Both the position numbers and the translations under genes were made by a program. Shown here piece after piece: positions 1-7,300 of a stretch of DNA of 38,754 nucleotides (position 1 is its first letter; each line of letters begins with the position of its first letter). The stretch is taken from contig NZ_RWIS01000023.1 in assembly GCF_003944705.1 (NCBI RefSeq), positions 1 to 38,754 of the forward strand, given 5' to 3'. This stretch comes from Hymenobacter metallilatus (GTDB lineage Bacteria; Bacteroidota; Bacteroidia; Cytophagales; Hymenobacteraceae). The notes below the pieces were generated by a model, which did no database searches, was not told the origin of the DNA, and was given only the letters and a program-made list of their open reading frames with translations.

Positions 1-72
1 GCAACGCGGGTCTGGAAGCGTGGCAAAGGAAGCAAGAAGTTGATTGAGCATGAAGAACTTAACGATGTCTAA
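1..72 (+). CDS. C-terminal end of an unidentified gene
   Basis: Frame 1 is open from the window edge to a TAA at 70-72 and encodes a short basic and acidic tail ending HEELNDV. Its stop overlaps the ATG of the next reading frame at 65 by 8 bp, an arrangement typical of translationally coupled genes. Only 23 residues are visible, so no family can be named. Confidence 0.4.
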   Translation, partial: ATRVWKRGKGSKKLIEHEELNDV

Positions 73-564
73 CGAGACAAAGGGCAGCCCTCACTACAGC
101 GTCTTGATTTTGATGCGTAAGCCCTGAAGGAGAACGGCCATAACATACTTCTGCCCGATTCTTACGGGGCGCTCACCGGTAAAAAGTACCTCGCATCGCC
201 GTTCACGCGTGAGCGGCAACTGCGCAAGTACGAAGGCAAGTATCACCCGGTCAAAAAGTTCGCTATCAACCTGGATGAGCTGCGCAAGAGCAAAAAGGCA
301 GGCTTGGTTGCACCCAAGAAATGGTTCTTAAAGGTGGAAGGGTTGTTCGCCCAGGCAGCTGAAAGCGCGGCTCGGCAAACGGGCGAAGAATTAAGCCAAG
401 AATTCTGCATTGCCATCACCATCCGCGACCCACGCCAGCAATATGATGTGTATAGCTCAGTAACGCGTCATTTAACGGCCAGCAACTTCCAGCACAACAA
501 CATTCAATTGCGCAATCAGGTGCCCGTGCAACTGCGCAACGCACCGGATGGCAGCCAAGCATAA
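65..564 (+). pseudogene. Hypothetical gene with probable 1-base frameshift near 120
   Basis: An ATG at 65 opens a frame encoding MSNETKGSPHYSVLILMRKP that stops at 125-127. A second frame, open from 121 to 564 without a good start codon, continues with LKENGHNILLPDSYGALTG and reads like ordinary protein. Adding one C in the CCC run at about 121-124 would join them as ...LMRKP-LKENGH... into a protein of about 166 residues. The protein is basic and was not recognised. Either the gene is broken or the assembly has a homopolymer error. A shorter alternative starts at the TTG at 304 and gives 86 residues. Confidence 0.45.
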
Positions 565-566
565 AT

Positions 567-878
567 AGCTGGCAAATAGATCACTTCCATTCACCCTCTA
601 CCACGTAGTTCGTGCTGACGACCCCACCATAAAACGAGCCAGCCGCCACGGGATGTGACGGCTGGCCTACAGAAATCAGTGCCAGCAAGTACGAATTGGA
701 CCCTCGCGCCTTGCTGCCTGTCCGGCGTTACTGGATTTGCCATCCGTAACACTGTCCCTTCATGGACAATTCAGTCCGCGAAAGTAGCTACTTTTTTGTA
801 CGCACCAACTTCGTGGACCGTTGTCTGGCTCGGTGTGCTCTTCCGATAAGAGCGAACCCTACTCACACAGACAACCTC
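567..878. other. Intergenic region without a supported gene
   Basis: About 310 bp between the broken gene and the DUF2188 gene. It contains the hairpin at 638-666 and a 14-bp palindrome (781-794, AAAGTAGCTACTTT) followed by further Ts. Short open frames here have no recognisable product and are treated as noise. Confidence 0.4.
638..666 (+). terminator. Hairpin, possible terminator
   Basis: GCCAGCCG at 638-645 pairs perfectly with CGGCTGGC at 659-666 around a 13-base loop. There is no T tract directly after it, so it may be a structural hairpin and not a complete intrinsic terminator. Confidence 0.35.
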
Positions 879-1100
879 GTGGGAAAGAATCTGCATATCA
901 CGCCCCGCCCGAACGGCTGGGCCGTCATCTCTGCCGGCGCCGAGCGCGCGGCCGTCATTGCCCCTACCCAAGCCGCCGCCGCCGCTATCGGCCGTGAAAT
1001 GGCCATCAACCGGGGAAGCGAACTGCTCATCCATGGCCGCAATGGCCAGATCCGGGAACGGAATAGCTACGGCTACGACCCGGAATCCAGCAAGGGCTGA
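879..1100 (+). CDS. DUF2188 family protein
   Basis: A 73-residue protein matching the DUF2188 pattern along its length: an N-terminal HITPRPNGWAV strand, a central Ala-rich helix with GREMAINRGSELLIHGRNG, and the family's typical end IRERNSYGYDPESSKG. The function of the family is unknown. The GTG at 879 is chosen because the homologous part starts at once after it. An in-frame ATG at 762 would add 39 residues that look unlike the family. The gene is followed by a hairpin at 1121-1145, so it is probably a single transcription unit and not part of the conjugation operon downstream. Confidence 0.75.
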   Translation: MGKNLHITPRPNGWAVISAGAERAAVIAPTQAAAAAIGREMAINRGSELLIHGRNGQIRERNSYGYDPESSKG

Positions 1101-1120
1101 TCTTAATTTGTTGCTCACCT

Positions 1121-1145
1121 GCGCTTTGCCTTAAAGGCGAAGCGC
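1121..1145 (+). terminator. Hairpin downstream of the DUF2188 gene
   Basis: GCGCTTTGCCT (1121-1131) pairs with AGGCGAAGCGC (1135-1145) with one G-T wobble and a 3-base loop. It lies 20 bp after the stop codon. The bases after it are not T-rich, so termination strength is uncertain. Confidence 0.45.
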
Positions 1146-1278
1146 GGGCCACTTGCTGCCTTTTTCCGCTTGGTGAAAGGAGAACGGGACTGCTCATGCA
1201 GTTTTTCAGCAAAACCAGATTGGCCTGCGCCTCTCTGCGCCCGTCCCATTCACACACCTAGAACCAGTTTTCAATAAC

Positions 1279-1791
1279 ATGGACAAGTCCAATAACAGCT
1301 CGACTAAAGAGCACGAAACCAAAAACAATACCCCTAGTACCGGTAACAACGGGAATGGACATGCTAACAACGGCGGGCCTAGCAACGGAGGCGCGAACGG
1401 TAACCCTGGTGCAAACCAAGGAAACGGTAATGCAGGTAATTCTGGCAACGGCAACTCAGGTTCTAATAATCCGGGCACCGGAGGCACGGGGAACGGTAAC
1501 TCAGGTGGCAACCCTGGTAATGGCAACCCCAATGGTGGCAACAACGGGAATGGAGGACCTAAAGACGTCACTATCATCATCAACGGCACGCCGCACATGG
1601 TAGCGAAGGACGAGATGGCCTTCCGCGAGATCATTGCCTTGGCAGGACTGGCTAGTGGCCCGAATGTGAGCTACACGCTTACTTACCGCAGGGGCCACGG
1701 CAATAAGCCGGAAGGCAGCTTAGTAGAAGGAGACGTTGTTAAGGTTAAAGACGGAATGATTTTCAATGCAACAGCAACTGATAAGTCGTAG
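1279..1791 (+). CDS. Ubiquitin-like modifier with Asn/Gly-rich N-terminal tail (multiubiquitin family)
   Basis: A 170-residue protein. Residues about 10-94 are a low-complexity tail of Asn, Gly, Ser and Pro (repeated GNGN, NPGN and GGN units). Residues about 95-170 form one ubiquitin-like beta-grasp domain of the bacterial multiubiquitin family, seen in KDVTIIINGTPHMVAKD, SYTLTYRRGHGNKPEGSL and VKVKDGMIFNATATDKS. The protein ends in TDKS with no di-glycine, as usual for this family, so activation must use a different C-terminus or need processing. It is the likely modifier activated by the next gene's E1 and handled by the DUF6527 protein. Its 3' end overlaps the E1 gene by 26 bp, which points to coupled translation. 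Having one Ubl domain on a long disordered tail, and not tandem Ubls, is notable. Confidence 0.85.
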   Translation: MDKSNNSSTKEHETKNNTPSTGNNGNGHANNGGPSNGGANGNPGANQGNGNAGNSGNGNSGSNNPGTGGTGNGNSGGNPGNGNPNGGNNGNGGPKDVTIIINGTPHMVAKDEMAFREIIALAGLASGPNVSYTLTYRRGHGNKPEGSLVEGDVVKVKDGMIFNATATDKS

Positions 1792-2956
1792 TCCCGACCT
1801 CCAGCGCTTGCGCGACGAGGGGTATCATGTTGCGGTGGTTGAGGGTCACCTGCTCATCCGGGATGTGCCCTACGTCACCTCGGCAAAGACCATCGCGCGT
1901 GGCACCATTGTCACGGCACTGACTCTGGCCGGAAACGTGACCACCCGCCCCACAGATCACGTGGCGCATTTTATGGGCGAGCAGCCCTGTAGCCGAGAAG
2001 GCGAGCCGCTGACGAAGATTATGCACCCGAATATGGGGACACAACTAGCTGTCGGGCTGTTTGTCAATCATATGTTGTCTAGCAAGCCTGCTGCAGGCTA
2101 TCCGGACTACTATGAGAAGATGACCACCTACGTCCGGTTGATTGCGGGTCCGGCGGAGGCGCTTGATCCTACCGCTACGGCCTGCACCTTCCCACCCATT
2201 GAAGCGCAGGAGCGCGAATCGGTGTTTCATTACATCGACACGGCTTCCAGTCGTGCTCGCATCTCCACCGTGTCGGATAAGCTAGCGGGTGGCCGCATTG
2301 CGATTGTGGGGCTGGGAGGCACCGGCGCCTACGTCTTGGACTTGGTCGCCAAGACGCCTGTCGGGGAAATTCACCTGTTCGATGGAGACGTTTTCTCTCA
2401 GCATAATGCCTTTCGTTCTCCTGGCGCAGCGTCGCTGGCGGCGCTGCAGGCGAAGCCCGACAAGGTGACCTACTTCGCAGAGCTTTACTCGCATATGCAC
2501 CGACACATCATTCCGCATCGGGAATATGTGACGGGAACCAATCTGGGGCAGTTGGGGGAGATGAGCTTCGTGTTTCTCTGCCTAGACAAGGGCAGCGCAA
2601 AGCAGGTGATCGTGCAGCACCTGGAAACTGCAGGCATCCCGTTCGTCGATGTTGGCATGGGCGTGTACCACAATGTGCAGGCCAACGCACTGGGGGGAAT
2701 CGTCCGGGTAACGACGAGTACTGCGCAACAACGGACCCACGTGTACGCAGGTCAGCGCATCTCGTTTGGCGACGCTGATGGCGGGAACGAGTATCAGCAG
2801 AACATCCAGATTGCGGATCTCAATGCGCTCAATGCAGCCTTGGCGGTAGTCAAGTGGAAGAAACAGGCTGGATTCTACCTGGATCTGGAACGTGAGTTCC
2901 ACAGCACCTACACCATTGATGGGAACATCCTGCAAAACGAAGACCAGCTAGGATGA
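1766..2956 (+). CDS. E1-like ubiquitin-activating enzyme (DUF6791-ThiF family adenylyltransferase)
   Basis: A 396-residue protein. Residues about 1-165 resemble the DUF6791 N-terminal domain (HLLIRDVPYV, YPDYYEKMTTYV, LDPTATACTFPPIE), possibly an E2-like module. Residues about 170-390 are a ThiF/E1 Rossmann domain with the nucleotide-binding GLGGTG at 182-187, the acidic strand end LFDGDVFSQHN (205-214) and Arg217. It should adenylate the Ubl C-terminus. Candidate nucleophiles are Cys75, Cys140 and Cys272 (in VFLCLDKG); which one, if any, carries the modifier cannot be told from sequence. The gene overlaps the Ubl gene upstream by 26 bp and shares ATGA with the DUF6527 gene downstream, so the three form one tight operon. 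No separate E2 or JAB peptidase gene is present. Confidence 0.87.
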   Translation: MQQQLISRSPDLQRLRDEGYHVAVVEGHLLIRDVPYVTSAKTIARGTIVTALTLAGNVTTRPTDHVAHFMGEQPCSREGEPLTKIMHPNMGTQLAVGLFVNHMLSSKPAAGYPDYYEKMTTYVRLIAGPAEALDPTATACTFPPIEAQERESVFHYIDTASSRARISTVSDKLAGGRIAIVGLGGTGAYVLDLVAKTPVGEIHLFDGDVFSQHNAFRSPGAASLAALQAKPDKVTYFAELYSHMHRHIIPHREYVTGTNLGQLGEMSFVFLCLDKGSAKQVIVQHLETAGIPFVDVGMGVYHNVQANALGGIVRVTTSTAQQRTHVYAGQRISFGDADGGNEYQQNIQIADLNALNAALAVVKWKKQAGFYLDLEREFHSTYTIDGNILQNEDQLG

Positions 2957-3396
2957 AGCACGCTGTCTTGCACCATGACTTTGTAGAGTTCGTTCCCCAG
3001 GTGCTGGAACAGGGTGTGCTCTACGTGTCCATGCCCTACGCCACAGCAGCGCATTTATGTTGCTGTGGTTGCGGCAACAAGGTGGTTACGCCACTGACGC
3101 CGACAGATTGGAAGCTTTTTTACGATGGCGAAAGCATTTCACTGACTCCATCGATCGGCAATTGGAGCTTCCCCTGCCGCTCGCATTACTGGATCAAACA
3201 TGGCAAGATTACCTGGGCCGGCCAATGGTCTCAGGAAGAAATTGCTGAGGGCAGAGAACAGGATCGAATCGCGAAGAAAGAGCGACTGTCCAGAGTCTAT
3301 GTGCCTGAGGATGTAACTCAACAACAAACTCCGGAGCCAGTGGTGGAAACATCTGGATTCTGGCGTAGGCTGTGGCGATGGATTACTTCTGAGTAA
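2953..3396 (+). CDS. DUF6527 family protein of the ubiquitin-like conjugation operon (probable Ubl peptidase)
   Basis: A 147-residue protein with the DUF6527 signature: the Cys-rich HLCCCGCGNKVVTPL (residues 34-48), TDWKLFYDGESISLTPSIGNW (in part), and FPCRSHYWI (73-81). Cys36, Cys37 or Cys38, Cys40, Cys75 and His78 are plausible zinc ligands. Family members sit in bacterial Bub-type operons, where they are proposed to process or remove the modifier. Ser77 next to conserved Cys75 and His78 is a reasonable catalytic candidate, but that is inference. The C-terminus (about 135-147, FWRRLWRWITSE) is a short Trp/Arg-rich amphipathic tail that could touch membrane or a partner. The start overlaps the E1 stop as ATGA. 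Confidence 0.82.
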   Translation: MKHAVLHHDFVEFVPQVLEQGVLYVSMPYATAAHLCCCGCGNKVVTPLTPTDWKLFYDGESISLTPSIGNWSFPCRSHYWIKHGKITWAGQWSQEEIAEGREQDRIAKKERLSRVYVPEDVTQQQTPEPVVETSGFWRRLWRWITSE

Positions 3397-3432
3397 GCAG
3401 GAGGAAGTCCATGCTGAATACTGTGCGCAAAA

Positions 3433-3459
3433 CCGGCTGCTTAGTCAATAAGCAGTCGG
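3433..3459 (+). terminator. Intrinsic-terminator-like hairpin after the Ubl operon
   Basis: CCGGCTGCTTA (3433-3443) pairs with TAAGCAGTCGG (3449-3459) with one wobble and a 5-base loop, followed by CTTTGCATTCT. It lies 37 bp after the DUF6527 stop and inside the longest possible reading frame of the DUF2971 gene, which argues for that gene's later start at 3492. Confidence 0.6.
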
Positions 3460-3491
3460 CTTTGCATTCTCCTATTAACCTAACGTTGCAT

Positions 3492-4313
3492 ATGTCTCTT
3501 CATGATGACATCCAGTATGTCACCAGTCGCGTGGCATCCGGCGAGTTTCCGCGGTACTTGTATAAGTACCGTCCGCTTTACGAACACACAGCCTCAATGC
3601 CTCTGCTGGAGAATACCGCCAGTATATTGGCTAAGGCGCAGGTGTGGCACCCATCGCCAACGACGTTCAACGATCCATTTGACTGCCAGGTAGCCCTGGA
3701 TGTGCGACGCTCGTCCACCATTGTGCGCAGCGTAGCCAAACTCATTGAAAAGTCGCGCGAACAGGTGCCTATGAGGCGGGCAGATCGCCGTCGCGGCTTT
3801 AATAATCTGCGCCGCCAGACGCCGTTTACTGTTGCTCGGGCACAGGTCTGGTTGCGAGAAACCTTAGCCAATATCGGCGTCTGCAGTTACGGAACGCGCG
3901 GCGATAATTTACTGATGTGGGCTCATTATGCAGACTCCCACCGGGGTGTTTGCTTTAAGTTCGATGTGCTTGCCGATCCAGCTGCTTACCTGGACATGAA
4001 ACCGGTCACCTACAGCCGGGACTACCCGGTCCTGTCAGGACTTGATGAGCAATCCGTCAGCAAAGCCTTATTGGTGAAGGCGGATATCTGGGCCTATGAA
4101 GAAGAATTTCGAGTCTTTACCCGTACCGGGCCGGGTGGAAAGGCATTCGCTAAATCAGGGTTAGTGGAAATTATCATTGGAGCCAAGGCTGCCGAAGACC
4201 CAGTGGATGCTTTGGTCGACTTGCTCGAAGCAGACCCAGACTACGGCCATGTACGACTGCAGCAAGCCCGCCTTAGCACCCGTTCGTTTTCACTAGAGTT
4301 TGGTCAGTACTGA
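3492..4313 (+). CDS. DUF2971 family protein
   Basis: A 273-residue protein with the DUF2971 pattern: YLYKYRPL near the N-terminus, WHPSPTTFNDPFDCQ, then GVCSYGTRGDNLLMWAHYADSHRGVCFKF, and later KADIWAYEEEFRVF. The biochemical activity of the family is unknown; members are frequent in accessory and defence-type regions. The ATG at 3492 (MSLHDDIQYV) is preferred over the ATG at 3411, because the 27 extra residues would span a terminator-like hairpin. The gene stands alone between that hairpin and the Avs4-like gene 83 bp downstream, so it could be a separate defence gene or an accessory to either neighbour. Confidence 0.8.
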   Translation: MSLHDDIQYVTSRVASGEFPRYLYKYRPLYEHTASMPLLENTASILAKAQVWHPSPTTFNDPFDCQVALDVRRSSTIVRSVAKLIEKSREQVPMRRADRRRGFNNLRRQTPFTVARAQVWLRETLANIGVCSYGTRGDNLLMWAHYADSHRGVCFKFDVLADPAAYLDMKPVTYSRDYPVLSGLDEQSVSKALLVKADIWAYEEEFRVFTRTGPGGKAFAKSGLVEIIIGAKAAEDPVDALVDLLEADPDYGHVRLQQARLSTRSFSLEFGQY

Positions 4314-4396
4314 TATTTATTGCTACCCAACCCGATTATAGCATGTTGTGTACCACACCACGAAATTGCTAGCTGTGCACTTCTAACACCAGGAAT

Positions 4397-7300
4397 ATGA
4401 TAAACATTGATCTTAATGCCATCCGTCCACTCAATGGCAAACGTGCAGAAGGGTTTGAGGAGTTGTGTGCACAGTTGGCGCGCTTTGATCGGCCCGCCAA
4501 TTCACGTTTTGAGCGGAAAGGCACACCCGACGCTGGTGTAGAGTGTTATGCCGTCTTGGAAGATGGGAGTGAATGGGGATGGCAGTCCAAGTATTTTGAT
4601 TCATTTGGCCCTTCTCAGTGGCAACAACTAGATGAATCAGTAGAAACTGTGCTGGTTAAGCACCCTCATCTGGTGCGCTACGTCATATGCATACCCCTCA
4701 ACCGTCCCGATGGCCGAATTTCAGGTAAGCAATCAGCCATGGAAGCTTGGGCCAGGCATGTCAGCAAATGGCAGGGTTGGGCAGCAGGAAAGGGTATGCA
4801 AGTTGAGTTCATCTACTGGGGTGAATCGGAAATTTTAGACCAATTAGCTCGGCCTGCTCACTTAGGCCGGGTACGCTTTTGGTTTGATACTCAAGCATTC
4901 GACCAAGAATGGTTTACGGCGCGGCTGAAGGAAGCGCTGCAAACGGCGGGGGCCCGTTATACAGCAGAGCTAAACCTAAGCTTGCCAATAGCTGAGGAAT
5001 ATGAAGCTTTTGGCCGCACTTCAAAATTCTTTGACGGTCTCAAGGCTTTGGCTAAGGATATACGTGAGCATTTTCGGCGACTGTACCCAAATCAAGAAGT
5101 ATTAAAAAATAAGCCTATTGGTGAAGCATACACTGAGCTCGCCCAACTAATCCAAGACATCTTACCTAACATTGGTAGAATCCCGGAGCAGCCTGTTGGA
5201 GAGTTGCTTTACGCCCCACTTGTTGAACAGCTTTCATCAGCTATTCGGCTGACGAAGGCGATCGAAGAATTGCTTCTTAAAAAGGAGTTTGAGCCAATCC
5301 CCTCCGCGAAGCAAAAAAAGAATCGGCCCACAAGCACTGAGCCTTATCAAGACCTGCGCAATGGCATCTACCGGCTCAATACGTCCTTGAGAAAAGCACG
5401 GAGCAGCTTCCAGCAGGCAACTGATATAGCGAACACCCAGTTGCTGATCATGACTGGTCAAGCCGGGTGCGGAAAAACTCATCTGCTGTGTGATATTGCT
5501 GCACACCGAATCAGTGAGGGGCGGCCTACTGTGCTGCTCATGGGACAGCGCTTTATTGGGACCAACGACCCCTGGATGCAGGCGCTGCAACAGTTGGACC
5601 TCGCTACCATTAGCGTAGAGGAAGCAATTGGAGCACTGGAATCAGCTGCACAGGTTGCAGACAGTAGACTCTTATTGCTTGTTGACGCAATTAACGAAGG
5701 AAATGGTCGCTCTGTTTGGCCAAACAACATTGCTTCATTCCTGACACAAGCAACGCGCTCGCCTTGGCTAGGTGTCGTGTTCTCGGTGCGCTCCTCATAT
5801 GAAGGATATCTGGTACCTGCTGATGTACGCGCTCAAGCGCATTACGTAGACCATCAAGGCTTTACGGGCCTCGAATACGACGCTACCAAAAGTTTTTTTA
5901 TTCACTACGGCTTAGAACTGCCTTCGACACCACTGCTTGCACCGGAGTTCCGCAATCCATTGTTTCTAAAAACGTTATGCAAGGGGTTGAAACTAAAAAA
6001 CCAGCGGCGATTGCCCCGGGGCTTTCATGGAATTACGGCAGCTTTCAATCTATACTTGGACGGGGTGAACGAAGTCCTAGCAACAAGATTGGACTACCAC
6101 CCTAGGCAAAATCTAGTGCGAAAAGCCCTGGAAGTATTTGCTGAAGAAACAGCTCACACCGATGAGCGCTGGCTGCCGCTCTCTGCAGCTACCAGCGTCG
6201 TTGATAAGTTGTTGCCCGGGCGTAGCCATACCCAATCACTTTATCACGGGTTGGTAACCGAAGGCGTATTAACGGAAGAAGCGTCGCGCTGGACCGGCGA
6301 AAGTGAACATGAAGAGGTCGTGTTTATCTCTTACGAACGTTTGGCGGACCATCTGTTCACGAACGTCCTACTAAACCAGTACCTAGATGCAACCAATCCC
6401 GCAGAGTCCTTTAAAGCAGGCACGCCCCTGGCTGTCCTCTACGATACCACCAAACGGTTTCACGAAGGCACGGTAGAAGCCTTATTCATCCAAGTGCCCG
6501 AACGTACCGGACGGGAACTGTCCGAACTAGCGCCCGAAGTCTTGACGCACTGGAACGGCCATGCTTTTCGGCAGAGCATCATTTGGCGAAAAACAACGGC
6601 CTTCTCTCCCGCTACTCGGCAGGCTCTCCGAGCATTCGATGAAACGGATGGTAGGTTAGAGCAGACTCTTGAGGCCATCCTCACTGTGGCCAGCTTACCT
6701 GACCACCCATTCAATGCAGAATTTCTGGATCAACGGCTGCGAGAGGATGGCATGGCAGAGCGCGATGCTTGGTGGAGCATCCTCTTACACGATTTATGGG
6801 ATACACAAAGTGCTGTTGATCGACTAGTGGATTGGTCCTGGGGCGTAGAAGTCACCACCCCCCTTGATCCGCAAGCGGTGGAACTGTGCTCTATTACCTT
6901 GGCGTGGCTTTTCACGTCTTCGAACCGATTCCTGCGCGATCGGGCCACGAAAGGATTGGCAAACCTTCTTACTGGCCGATTGGAGGCTGCTTGTAAGCTT
7001 GTCGAGCGCTTTGGTGACGTAGATGATCCCTACGTGGTCGAACGGGTGTACGCAGCAGCGTACGGCGCTTCTATGCGCAGTTATGACGTCGCAGCGGTTG
7101 AACAGCTGGCCGTTCGCGTGTTCGACTGCGTTTTTGCTCTTCAAGCACCACCCGTACACATTTTGCTGCGCGATTACGCGCGCGGGATAATTGAACGGGC
7201 CATCTACTTAGGCGCAACACACGCTTTCGATCTCGCACGAATTCGACCACCTTTCAATAGTAGTTGGCCCGTTATACCAACCGAAGCGGAGGTAGCACAA

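Noticed and set aside
771..1118. 115-codon minus-strand frame
   Set aside because: It is antisense to the DUF2188 gene and unlike any family.
1355..1600. Asn/Gly repeats considered as a CRISPR-like or minisatellite array
   Set aside because: The units are irregular in length and sequence and keep the coding frame; there are no spacers. No CRISPR array was seen anywhere in the window.
1206..1634. Pro/Leu-rich 142-codon minus-strand frame
   Set aside because: It is the reverse complement of the Asn/Gly-rich Ubl tail, so the composition is forced.
1766..2290. Claim that the E1 N-terminal domain is a proven E2
   Set aside because: Sequence alone shows only DUF6791-like patterns and a possible Cys140; kept as a hypothesis.
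3411..3491. Upstream start of the DUF2971 gene
   Set aside because: The 27 added codons cover a hairpin typical of a terminator and lack family similarity.
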